Positions 8,515 through 15,990 of a stretch of 64,000 nucleotides of DNA are shown here, one piece after another (positions within the stretch are counted from its first letter, which is position 1; each line of letters begins with the position of its first letter). The DNA lies in the NCBI GenBank assembly GCA_038237245.1, contig JBBRYY010000002.1, forward strand, positions 1 through 64,000, read 5' to 3'. The DNA comes from FEN-1250 sp038237245. Lineage in GTDB: Bacteria > Gemmatimonadota > Gemmatimonadetes > Gemmatimonadales > Gemmatimonadaceae. Below the pieces are notes generated by a model. The model searched no databases. It was not told where the DNA came from and was given only the letters and a program-made list of their open reading frames with translations. The position numbers and the translations under genes were made by a program.

Positions 8515-9011
8515 CGTTCCCTTGGCTCCTCAACCTTCGGCTACCTGAGTATCCGACAGTCCCTGTTCGCGCCGCAGATTTTGTGCACGGCGGCGCGGTT
8601 GCCGTCATGCTCACGCCCGGCCACCCCTGCGTCACGCTCGACGACCATCGCCTCGACGGCATCGAAGCGCGCAGCCTCGGCATGGCAACGGGAAAGGCGC
8701 TGACGATGGCGAACGAATCCGCCGACACGTTCCCTGTGTTGGATTCGCCGCTCGAACTGGCGTCCGGCATCGTCGTCGGAGCAATCGTCATTGGCGACGT
8801 CCTGACCATGTACCTGGATGTCAGGCGCGAACGCTCCGTGCTGTGGTGCGGCCCGTTATCCCATGGTATCGACTTGGGCATTGCGCTGCTGGCCGCCGGC
8901 GCCGGGGCGCTCGACGTCGACGAGTACCAGGAACGCCCCATTTACATCGTGACCCCTATCGACCCGGATGGTCTGAGCCCCTTCGCCGCGCGCCACCCTG
9001 GCATTCACTAG
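8511..9011 (+). CDS. Hypothetical protein, 166 aa
   Basis: The ATG at 8511 overlaps the stop of the previous gene by four bases, continuing a coupled chain from the replicase. The product is acidic and rich in beta-type hydrophobic stretches (ELASGIVVGAIVIGDVLTMY), ending DPDGLSPFAARHPGIH. No signal peptide, membrane helix or catalytic motif is evident. Function is unknown; membership in the replication operon is clear from spacing. Confidence 0.65.
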   Translation: MTFPWLLNLRLPEYPTVPVRAADFVHGGAVAVMLTPGHPCVTLDDHRLDGIEARSLGMATGKALTMANESADTFPVLDSPLELASGIVVGAIVIGDVLTMYLDVRRERSVLWCGPLSHGIDLGIALLAAGAGALDVDEYQERPIYIVTPIDPDGLSPFAARHPGIH

Positions 9012-9035
9012 CTACACCCCGGAGCCTCATGTCTC

Positions 9036-9362
9036 TTGTCTACTTCCCTCACTGATTCGATTCTCACTCTCGCCCTCGCGTTGCCAGCTGATGCGACGAT
9101 AACCGTTCCGCGGTCGTGGCTGGTGGACGTGCTGGGGGAACATCCCGGCAGCGTCGCACCGAACGACCCCCACGGCGCCACGCCGCTAGGAGCGCCAGCC
9201 AACCTCATCACGATCGCGGAGGCAGCCACCCGTATCGGCATGAAGCCATCGTATCTGTATCGGCACACTTTGCCGTTTATCGTGCCGATCGGTGCCCGGA
9301 CCAAGCGCGTTGATGTGCAAAAGCTCGAGAAGTGGTTGGCCAAACGGAGCGCCCTCCGATGA
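9036..9362 (+). CDS. Excisionase/AlpA-like helix-turn-helix protein
   Basis: A 108-residue protein whose C-terminal half is a MerR-like winged HTH of the excisionase type: ITIAEAATRIGMKPSYLYRH, then VPIGARTKRVDVQKLEKWL. This pattern is found in Xis/AlpA proteins and in small DNA-binding regulators of phages and satellites. The start is a TTG at 9036; GGAG lies 11 bases upstream, so the start is not certain. The N-terminal 50 residues are not recognised. It could control excision or the replication operon. Confidence 0.6.
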   Translation: MSTSLTDSILTLALALPADATITVPRSWLVDVLGEHPGSVAPNDPHGATPLGAPANLITIAEAATRIGMKPSYLYRHTLPFIVPIGARTKRVDVQKLEKWLAKRSALR

Positions 9363-9434
9363 CGGCGCTTGCGCTCCTTGCAGCGATATTGCCCGCGATC
9401 GTGAGGCGTCTCGGCTCGGCGGGAACAGTATGAC

Positions 9435-9767
9435 GTGGCCGCCATCCGTGCCCGTCGACGGTCCGCTACCGCACGGCGCGCCGCACACGCTAACGCGCAG
9501 CGGGCGTATCGCCTCCGCATCCGCTACGGCCTCTCGCTCGAGCGGTTCGCAGAGCTCGTGGATCGCCAGGGCGGGAACTGTGGGATCTGCGGTGGGCCGC
9601 TCTCCGACGAGCCGGGCACGCCCCACGTCGAACACCGCCACCACGGCAACAAAGCGGTGCGGTCGATCGCACATCCGTCGTGCAACAAGATTCTCGGACT
9701 CGCCGGCGAGAGTCGCGAAAAGCTCATCGCGTGTGCGGATTATCTTTGGATTCACGAGGGCGAGTGA
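9435..9767 (+). CDS. Recombination endonuclease VII-like HNH protein
   Basis: A 110-residue protein with the endonuclease VII core: a zinc pair NCGICGG (Cys49, Cys52), VEHRHH (residues 65-70, corresponding to the D-H-x-H box) and RSIAHPSCNKILG (zinc Cys83, Asn84). The first 30 residues are strongly basic. In T4, endonuclease VII resolves branched DNA before packaging; related small proteins are common in phages. Glu replaces the usual Asp before the catalytic His, so activity should not be assumed. The GTG start at 9435 is the best available; translation may reinitiate from the TGA just before. Confidence 0.75.
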   Translation: MAAIRARRRSATARRAAHANAQRAYRLRIRYGLSLERFAELVDRQGGNCGICGGPLSDEPGTPHVEHRHHGNKAVRSIAHPSCNKILGLAGESREKLIACADYLWIHEGE

Positions 9768-10016
9768 AATCAGCCTCCGAGCGTGATCGACGTCCCGGTT
9801 TGCGTCGGCGAAGCACAATGCCGCCGAAACGAACCACAAGAAAAGAAGGAGAATGACGTAGCAGTGACGACAGCGGGTGCCTGGCACGCCGTCAGCACCA
9901 CCAATCTTCCGCAGTTATCGAGTCCATACGATATGCAACACTCGTTTATGCAGCGCCACATTACGCCCGCACCGCTCCCGCGTCGCATAGGGACAGCCCC
10001 TCTCCGAGGAACCACT

Positions 10017-10568
10017 ATGCTTCGCCTATTCGGTGTCAGCCTGTGCCTGCTGCTGCTTTCCGTATCTGCTCGCGCACAGACGACGACGAACTGCTCCTCC
10101 TTCGCGGGAACGGTGACGTGCTATCAGTCCGCGCAGGGACAAGCCACGTCGACCACGCAGTGCTCGGCGTTCGGCGGTACAACGACCTGCAACACGACAG
10201 GGACCGCGGCAAACGCCGGATCGTCGACGACGAACTGCTCGACCTTTGGGAATCAGTTGAACTGCACCACGACCCCGGTTGAAACACCGGCACAGCGCGC
10301 AGCCGAGTGGCAGCAACTCGGCGCCTCCACGCACCGCATCATCGACGCGATCCACGAGAGACATCGGCGTGAACGCCAGCAGCAACTTGCCGAGTTGCGT
10401 GTGCGGTACGAGTCGCTGCAGCACGACTACATCTACGGAGATTCGTTGGTACAACGCGCGATGTTCCGAGGCGACACGGCAGCGGTCACGCGGTTAACTG
10501 CGGATCAGGCAACGATGATGCTCCAACTCCGAGCAATGGGCGACACCGCAACGAAGCTCTCGCGCTGA
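10017..10568 (+). CDS. Secreted protein with three Cys-pair repeats
   Basis: A 183-residue exported protein. MLRLFGVSLCLLLLSVSARA-Q is a clear signal peptide with an Ala-x-Ala cleavage site; the ATG at 10017 has CGAGGA upstream. After cleavage come three short repeats with the pattern TT-x-CS-x-F-x-x-x-x-x-C: TNCSSFAGTVTC, TQCSAFGGTTTC and TNCSTFGNQLNC, each probably closed by a disulfide. The C-terminal half is a charged helical segment (AQRAAEWQQLGAS to the end). A degraded copy of its last 25 residues lies at 12206-12283. Function unknown; it is cargo of the element. Confidence 0.7.
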   Translation: MLRLFGVSLCLLLLSVSARAQTTTNCSSFAGTVTCYQSAQGQATSTTQCSAFGGTTTCNTTGTAANAGSSTTNCSTFGNQLNCTTTPVETPAQRAAEWQQLGASTHRIIDAIHERHRRERQQQLAELRVRYESLQHDYIYGDSLVQRAMFRGDTAAVTRLTADQATMMLQLRAMGDTATKLSR

Positions 10569-11041
10569 AGGGCTGCGCGCCGAAGAACCGCTGGCGCGCC
10601 TATCGACGTCGCTCGTGACGCCTGGCTCCTCGGAACTCTGCCCGATTCCGTGGACGAGTAACACCCCGCCGGCGGGATGTGCGAAGCGGCTGCGTTGCTA
10701 CCGAGATTCTTCGGCGGCGACGTGGCTGCTTCCTACATCCTCTTCACTCGGTTCGTGTAGCTCCGCACCGATACGCGGGGAGTCGCGTACGTGCTGACGA
10801 AACATTGAGACGAACACCCAACGAAACAGAATCGAGAGCAGCACGAAAACCTCGTCGACGCAGGGGGACATCGCGTTGACGGATCGTACATGTAGGGCGC
10901 AACGAGGCGAACGCCAAGTCCTCACTTGTTTATCGAGTTGCGTGCGTCATTGTACCCCGGGACGTGTTGCGGGCGGACTTCGTAGCGAGTCAAATCCGCA
11001 ATACGCGTCGGCCTTCGAGCACTTCCCGCACCGGGCATGAA
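10569..11041. other. Intergenic stretch with a gene fragment
   Basis: This 473-bp gap between two cargo genes holds the coding remnant at 10599-10661 and a self-complementary CCCGCCGGCGGG at 10665-10676. From about 10680 to 11041 I see no convincing reading frame, repeat or RNA gene. Confidence 0.5.
10599..10661 (+). pseudogene. Fragment paralogous to the end of the 12665 gene
   Basis: The frame reads PIDVARDAWLLGTLPDSVDE and a TAA stop. The first eleven residues are identical to residues in the C-terminus of the protein at 12665-12928, and 31 bases here (10602-10632) match 12875-12905 with two mismatches. The frame is closed by a stop at 10566-10568 upstream, so no intact gene exists. It is the leftover of a duplicated gene. 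Confidence 0.65.
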
Positions 11042-12118
11042 ATGCGACTCCGCGTCCTTACGCCGTTTTTGCTATCGCTCGCGGTTCTGTCTTGCGGAGG
11101 TAGCGGCGACGGAGGCGCGATCACTGCCCCGCCGCCCCCTCCGCCACCGCCGTCCCCCGCGATCTTGCGCGGTACCGTCACACGTAATTCCGGGGGTGGG
11201 CCGCTAGTGGGATACGTAGTCAGCGCGTGGTCCACGTCTCTTAGCGGCGGCTTCGTCGCAAGCACGACGACAGACGGTAGTGGCGCATTTCAATTTGGCC
11301 CACTTCACGGGGGGCAAGCGCTTGGCCTCTCCGTGGACGAGCAGGTCGGACAAGTCGCTTGTGCTCCACCGAACTTCATGTGGACGGGAACCATTCACGC
11401 CGGCGACACCACCACGGTGTCCGTATCCGCGGCGTGCCCCTTCACCGGTAGCGTTACCGGAATCGTGCACGATAGCTCAGGGGGTGTGCTTGTCGGCGTT
11501 GACATCGACGTAGAGATACCGATTCCCGTTAGTGGGTCTGATCCTCGTCGCGGGGTCGGTGTCACGACTGATGCGCAAGGTCGCTACACGATTGCTGATC
11601 TACCGATAGGTGCGTTGAATGTGCTTCTGTTTGCGGCACTACCGGATCGTTGCACGCAGCCCGAGCCGAAGGCGATAACGATCGCCGCAAATACCGCGAC
11701 AACTGCTGACCTCTTGGTCGCGTGTCGCTCGAGCTCCTCGCCACCACCGCCCCCACCACCACCACCGCCCCCACCACCACCGCCACCACCACCGCCACCG
11801 CCGACGGAGGGCACACTCACGATCGTCGTGCAACTCGCACCCAACGGCGGATTCACGCGTCGCGGCGGCGTGGTCACGGTCACGCCCTCAATGGGATCTT
11901 CGGTAACTCCGACGAACATCACGTTCTCGGGTGCGTTCAACCAAACGGAGACAGTTACAGTTTCCGGATTGCCGACGGATGACGGAAGGATCGACGTAAG
12001 CGCGTATCTAGCCTTTCCCTGTACCGGATATCTACCCGGCGTAACTGCGCCGTATTCCGGTCTGGCGAGTCATGCGAATGTGACTGTTACGATCGATCTA
12101 CCGGCGTGCACGCAGTAG
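11042..12118 (+). CDS. Lipoprotein with carboxypeptidase-regulatory-like domains and polyproline linker
   Basis: A 358-residue lipoprotein: MRLRVLTPFLLSLAVLSC gives a lipobox at Cys18. A short polyproline run follows the anchor. Two beta-sandwich domains of the carboxypeptidase-regulatory/Cna-B type are suggested by GTVTRNSGGGPLVGYVVSAW and by GIVHDSSGGVLVGVDIDVEI with DAQGRYTIADLPIG. Then comes a polyproline stretch of more than 20 residues encoded by CCA/CCG/CCC (about 11740-11801), and a C-terminal beta-rich domain. Probably an adhesive or structural surface protein. An upstream in-frame start at 10964 exists but would bury the signal peptide. Confidence 0.75.
   Translation: MRLRVLTPFLLSLAVLSCGGSGDGGAITAPPPPPPPPSPAILRGTVTRNSGGGPLVGYVVSAWSTSLSGGFVASTTTDGSGAFQFGPLHGGQALGLSVDEQVGQVACAPPNFMWTGTIHAGDTTTVSVSAACPFTGSVTGIVHDSSGGVLVGVDIDVEIPIPVSGSDPRRGVGVTTDAQGRYTIADLPIGALNVLLFAALPDRCTQPEPKAITIAANTATTADLLVACRSSSSPPPPPPPPPPPPPPPPPPPPPTEGTLTIVVQLAPNGGFTRRGGVVTVTPSMGSSVTPTNITFSGAFNQTETVTVSGLPTDDGRIDVSAYLAFPCTGYLPGVTAPYSGLASHANVTVTIDLPACTQ
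11740..11801 (+). repeat. CCN proline-codon microsatellite
   Basis: An almost uninterrupted run of CCA, CCG and CCC codons coding for the polyproline linker of the lipoprotein. Repetitive trinucleotides of this kind can gain or lose units without shifting the frame, so the linker length probably varies between strains (inference). Confidence 0.75.
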
Positions 12119-12205
12119 CTCAGATCCTAACGCGAGAGATTCGTTAGCGGGATGGAGCTCTTGTTTCTTGCTCCTAGAGATTAGCTGAGTGGTTCGGCCA
12201 CGTGT

Positions 12206-12283
12206 CGACTTAGCGCCGATCAAGTCGAGATGGCGCGTCAGCTTTCAGCGATAGCGGATACCGCGAATAAGCTCGCGCGATAA
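12206..12283 (+). pseudogene. Degraded copy of the C-terminus of the 10017 secreted protein
   Basis: The frame reads RLSADQVEMARQLSAIADTA then NKLAR and TAA. Aligned without gaps to the last 25 residues of the protein at 10017-10568 (RLTADQATMMLQLRAMGDTA-TKLSR) 15 positions are identical, and both end at the same point. An in-frame TAG at 12182 leaves no room for a full gene. It is the remnant of a paralogue. Confidence 0.7.
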
Positions 12284-12302
12284 CCACCGCAGCTGTCGTG
12301 TG

Positions 12303-12346
12303 ATCCCGCGCATTGCTTCCCCGTTCCGGGTGCTGATGTGCGGGAT
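12303..12346 (+). terminator. Terminator-like hairpin
   Basis: ATCCCGCGCAT (12303-12313) and ATGTGCGGGAT (12336-12346) form an 11-bp stem with one mismatch and a 22-base loop, followed by TTT. It lies 20 bases after the fragment of the secreted-protein gene and may be its surviving terminator. Confidence 0.45.
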
Positions 12347-12664
12347 TTTCGCATCGCGTACAGTCGTCGGCGTGGGTTGAAATGCGATGGCGGACCGCCG
12401 GCGCGTGATACTCGCGACGTGCTCGAGCCTAGGACGTTTCGTATCGCGTAAACTTGTGCGTCAACGCCAGAGCCCCAACTCCGGCGCGTCGCTCGTACGC
12501 GTCCGCCTCGTCAAATGTCGACGCAACGCCGCGGCGCGCGGCGCGCTGCATTGACGTACAAGTGCATCCCTAAAGTCGGCGTGGACTTTCGATGAACCGC
12601 GTCCGACAGTGGAGATGCGAGACGCTTTCGCAATCTCCCACTTTCTTCTTCGAGGTCGATTCCA

Positions 12665-12928
12665 ATGTTCATTCTCACCGTCCCGGCATCTGCTGCGCTT
12701 CGTGCCGCTGCGTTCGCGCTCCTCTCTGCGTCACCGGACGTGCCCTCCGACATTCTCTCGGCGCCGGCCGAGCACCGCTCCGCTGTGCGCGCGCTGCTGC
12801 TTCAGCTGGCCGACGGTGCCTCCTCACCAGGTCGGATTCGGGTGGAGTGCGAGCTCGGCGCGGGTGGAGTGCCGATCGACGTCGCTCGTGATGCCTGGCT
12901 ACTCGCTGGAGCCAGTTTGGCGAGCTGA
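12665..12928 (+). CDS. Small hypothetical protein, 87 aa
   Basis: An 87-residue product rich in alanine, starting MFILTVPASAALRAAAFALL and ending GVPIDVARDAWLLAGASLAS. A fragment with the same PIDVARDAWLL box occurs at 10599-10661, which shows that this box belonged to a duplicated coding sequence and so supports the gene as real. No motif is recognised. The N-terminal hydrophobic stretch could be a helix of a soluble domain rather than a signal. Confidence 0.55.
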   Translation: MFILTVPASAALRAAAFALLSASPDVPSDILSAPAEHRSAVRALLLQLADGASSPGRIRVECELGAGGVPIDVARDAWLLAGASLAS

Positions 12929-13100
12929 ACAGGGTTTCGGGTAGGGCAAGCCGCCCGGCGGTCTCTGTGGGGCGCTCACAGGGCAAGCGTGCCGGCTCGG
13001 ATACGAGCATTAGGCAAGCGCCGACGTGGAGGATAGATTCGGGATATGTACGGCTGGCGCACCGCCTTGGCCGCTTCAACACTTTCGGAGGAGTTGGACG

Positions 13101-13361
13101 ATGTCAGACCTCACTCCGTGGGGCATGGGTGCAAAGAAGGATGGACCGTACGATCGCGTGTGCGTCTTCGCGGGCGGCAAGGTTCACGTCGTTCGCCGCG
13201 AGGACCTGGACCCCGACGCCGCAGCGCTCACGGGAGGTTGGCACCGCATGACCGCCGAGTTTCGCCAGCGGCCCCTTGAGATTTACGGGATGAATCCGAT
13301 AACGACGTCGAACCTTTCCGAAGCCACTATCGCATTTGGAAATGCGGAGGGTCTGCGATGA
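13101..13361 (+). CDS. Small hypothetical protein, 86 aa
   Basis: The ATG at 13101 has a strong GGAGGA eight bases upstream, which decides the start against longer in-frame readings. The protein begins MSDLTPWGMGAKKDGPYDRV and contains a VCVFAGGKVHVVRREDLDPD segment, then TGGWHRMTAEFRQRPLEIYG. It looks like a compact, small alpha/beta protein; no family is recognised. Confidence 0.55.
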   Translation: MSDLTPWGMGAKKDGPYDRVCVFAGGKVHVVRREDLDPDAAALTGGWHRMTAEFRQRPLEIYGMNPITTSNLSEATIAFGNAEGLR

Positions 13362-13412
13362 ATCAGGGCAGAAGCCCGCATCCTGTTGTCGCGCGACGCA
13401 GCGGGGATTGCG

Positions 13413-14207
13413 ATGCTGACTGAAGCTGAATTGCCTGCCGTGGACGCGGTTGCCCCAGAGCTGAGCGGTTTCGACCGCGATCTGGTCGCGTACTTCACTC
13501 TCTGGGATGACGCGGTGCCGAGCCTACAGTCCCAGGCGGAGTCCGGGAATAACGCGCGCATCGCGCTCATCAACGTCGCGCAGGACTATTACTGGCGCGC
13601 GTATGATCACGGAGTTGGCGCGGCGATCCTGCTGCACGACTCGCGGCCAATTCCATTTCTCGCGGTGCAGCGCGCGCTCTATGAAACGATGGTGACCCTG
13701 AATTACTTGGCGACGCACAAGGACCCCGAACGCGAAGCGCAGATTGCGATCGCTCACCAGCCGATTCACGAATTCTGGCAGTATCGGGAGTATGGCCTGC
13801 TCGAATCGGATATTCCTCGTCTCAATGCAGCCAAGAGGCGCATAACTGAGCTCCCCTTCAAGCCCGACATTTTGGAGGCTGCGCGCGAGCGCGAAAGCAG
13901 TTATCGGTGGACCGGAAAGAAGTTCGAGCAGCTCGTGAAGATGCGAAACCACAGCGAGTATCACTTCGGTTACGGTCGGCTGTCCGCGACGGTACATCCC
14001 GACCAACGTCAAATTGCGCAGCACATGGCGAAGTCTTCACCCGCGTGGTACGAAGCCCGCGCAGTCGAGTGCCGCTACTTCCTTCGCGAGGTGCGTCGAC
14101 TCATGAGCATCACGCTTGGACTGCCATTCTCCAATTGGTGGTTTGACCAGGACACCACGCCGGCCGTCGCCCCGGGAGCCAATTCGACACCGCGGACGTA
14201 CTCGTGA
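13413..14207 (+). CDS. DUF5677-like protein
   Basis: A 264-residue all-helical cytosolic protein. Segments such as RALYETMVTLNYLA, WRAYDHGVGAAILLHD and MRNHSEYHFGYG resemble the DUF5677/HEPN-like group of uncharacterised proteins often found in defence islands and mobile elements. The ATG at 13413 is preferred over an upstream TTG because it follows a GGGG stretch at good spacing. An R-x4-H (RNHSEYH contains R-N-H...H) is visible but does not strictly fit the HEPN spacing. It lies in the cargo region of the element and a role in host or phage interaction is possible, not shown. Confidence 0.5.
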   Translation: MLTEAELPAVDAVAPELSGFDRDLVAYFTLWDDAVPSLQSQAESGNNARIALINVAQDYYWRAYDHGVGAAILLHDSRPIPFLAVQRALYETMVTLNYLATHKDPEREAQIAIAHQPIHEFWQYREYGLLESDIPRLNAAKRRITELPFKPDILEAARERESSYRWTGKKFEQLVKMRNHSEYHFGYGRLSATVHPDQRQIAQHMAKSSPAWYEARAVECRYFLREVRRLMSITLGLPFSNWWFDQDTTPAVAPGANSTPRTYS

Positions 14208-14462
14208 TGAGCTCGTCTGCGTTTGCTGGCGCGATCGCAGTGTGGGCGCTGCTGGCGAGACCGGAAGGTGGGAAGCGCTACTCGAGTTGCCGTAGAGGTA
14301 AAAGGTGTCGTTCTACAATCACGCGCGGCCTTGCCTCTCACCGTGGGAAGTTTTCCGGAGCGATGCTAGCGAATCCGAATAGGAGCGTTGCTGTCACCAT
14401 GCTCCCCCTCCAAATCACCGCAACGACGAGTGAATGTGCGAACACGACCCCGAAATCTGCTC

Positions 14463-15227
14463 ATGGATTTCATTTTGATTTCTTGCATCGCCTTCGCTGC
14501 ACTGGATGTCGTCGGCATAGCGCACGCCCTCAAGGAACATGGTCGGTGGGATGCGGTTGTCGCCACGATCGTCGTGCCTTGGGGCCTCTACCGCGGGGCG
14601 GAAAAGTTCTGGCACAAGGATTCGGATGTCGGCGCCGATCTGAACGTGCGGTACAAGCGCTTCATGGACCGAGCGGTTGCGGCGCGCCATCGGTCTGATC
14701 CGCTTTGGGGCCACGTTAAGAGTCCTTCGGGCGCGACGGATGCGAACGGTCGCGTAAACTCGGATGAAGGATTGCTCCGGATATCGGACGACACGCTGGT
14801 GATGTACGCGGCCGGAAAGGCGCATCTCTACGCTGCACTACCCATTGACCTATGCGCAGGGCGGCCTGCGAGCGATGCGAACGAGAAGCGCGCGCAGCAA
14901 GCATACGCAGCGATGGACTCCACTACGCTCGAGGACTACGCTGTGGCCGTGATTTCATCCGCCGCCGCGGAGAGTGAGGGCAAACAGATCGTGCCGCTGG
15001 ATTCCGCGGCAGCTGACAGTGGCGCGGCGAACATCCGTGTGGCGTTGGGGCCCGAGAAAGGAGCGCTGCTGTTCGGCGTGCAGTCCGACCCGAGTCGCGC
15101 CACCGAGGAGCAGCGATGCTGGATGTCGCGCACGCTCTACTTTCAGCTCGTGACGCTTCCACCGCACCAGGGTGCGTCGCTCATGCGCTGGTTGATGACG
15201 CCGATACCGCTATCGCCGACAGGCTGA
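14463..15227 (+). CDS. Membrane-anchored hypothetical protein, 254 aa
   Basis: The N-terminus carries one or two hydrophobic segments (DFILISCIAFAALDVVGIAH and, after a short loop, VVATIVVPWGLY), followed by a large hydrophilic domain with repeated alanine/serine-rich parts. The ATG at 14463 places the hydrophobic helix at the very start. The C-terminal 200 residues contain no recognised motif. Probably a membrane protein with a cytosolic or periplasmic domain, carried as cargo of the element. Confidence 0.55.
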   Translation: MDFILISCIAFAALDVVGIAHALKEHGRWDAVVATIVVPWGLYRGAEKFWHKDSDVGADLNVRYKRFMDRAVAARHRSDPLWGHVKSPSGATDANGRVNSDEGLLRISDDTLVMYAAGKAHLYAALPIDLCAGRPASDANEKRAQQAYAAMDSTTLEDYAVAVISSAAAESEGKQIVPLDSAAADSGAANIRVALGPEKGALLFGVQSDPSRATEEQRCWMSRTLYFQLVTLPPHQGASLMRWLMTPIPLSPTG

Positions 15228-15283
15228 GACTTTGGTAGCTTCTCAGACCTGCTAAGGCGAGCAGCACCCCCAAGGAGGATTAC

Positions 15284-15493
15284 GTGGAGCAAAAACCGAT
15301 GTGTGAGCACCCCAATCTGCAGCGCGGTGAGGCGACGCTCACGTACTACGAAACGGATTCCGCAGACCGCACGAAACGCCGCAACATTGCGAAACGATCG
15401 ATCGGGGCCTACCGCTGTCCGGATTGCATGCAAGAATTCCCTCACGACCCACGGCCCGTGCATCTACGAAAGCCATTTTCCGAGGACGAGTAG
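15284..15493 (+). CDS. Small zinc-ribbon-like protein, 69 aa
   Basis: The GTG at 15284 is set by an ideal Shine-Dalgarno AAGGAGG at 15271-15277, six bases upstream. The protein has MCEH near the start and YRCPDCMQEFPHDPRP near residue 45, giving two Cys/His pairs that could bind one zinc ion in a ribbon. Such small proteins may bind nucleic acid or partners; the function is not known. Confidence 0.6.
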   Translation: MEQKPMCEHPNLQRGEATLTYYETDSADRTKRRNIAKRSIGAYRCPDCMQEFPHDPRPVHLRKPFSEDE

Positions 15494-15542
15494 TTACTTC
15501 CGCGACTTAGCGGGACAAAACGACATCGACGGCGGCGGTTCG

Positions 15543-15983
15543 ATGCAAGACGCCAGCGCTCAAATGGCATCCTGGCGCATGAGCGAACGACCTCACGTTT
15601 GGAATGAGTGGCCCGACTTCTTCCGCGGAATCGCCCGAGTGCGACACCAGCTCGAGCGCTATCTTGCAGGCATGCCTGACCCGCTGCTCGAGCAATCCGT
15701 CGACCGAATCTATTTCACGGACGCGAGCGGCAGGCGGTGGCGGATTCACGATGTTACCTTCGGGCCGCCATTCGCGAAGCCTCAGCACTACCGCCGCTTC
15801 GATGTCGGCGACGGCCGCGCCCTGAATCGCGTTTTCGTTTCGGCTGGCGGTGCGCGCCGTTCACATCGGTTCGAGCGGCAGGAGCCGCGGGCCGTAACGG
15901 TATCCGACTGCGCTCGGCGGCTCGAGCGGGCGGGATTTCTCTCGGACGCACCGATAGCCGTGAACTCGCGATGGCGCCTATGA
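15543..15983 (+). CDS. Hypothetical protein, 146 aa
   Basis: From the ATG at 15543 the product reads MQDASAQMASWRMSERPHVW and continues with VRHQLERYLAGMPDPLLEQS, a YFTDASGRRWRIHDV segment and an Arg-rich C-terminus. The longer in-frame reading upstream overlaps the zinc-ribbon gene and is not needed. The RIHDVTFGP and FDVGDGRALNRVF segments look like beta-strands of a small compact domain. No family recognised. Confidence 0.5.
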   Translation: MQDASAQMASWRMSERPHVWNEWPDFFRGIARVRHQLERYLAGMPDPLLEQSVDRIYFTDASGRRWRIHDVTFGPPFAKPQHYRRFDVGDGRALNRVFVSAGGARRSHRFERQEPRAVTVSDCARRLERAGFLSDAPIAVNSRWRL

Positions 15984-15990
15984 CCGATGT

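Larger units (their letters stand above)
12119..12664. other. Intergenic stretch with a gene fragment and hairpin
   Basis: This 546-bp gap contains the fragment at 12206-12283 and a terminator-like hairpin at 12303-12346. The remaining sequence (12350-12660) shows no supported gene or RNA; AGG upstream of 12665 may serve the next gene. Confidence 0.5.

Noticed and set aside
9359..9433. A 24-codon frame MTALALLAAILPAIVRRLGS-AGTV overlapping its neighbours
   Set aside because: It has ATGA overlap with the HTH gene and could be a tiny membrane peptide, but nothing beyond length and hydrophobicity supports it.
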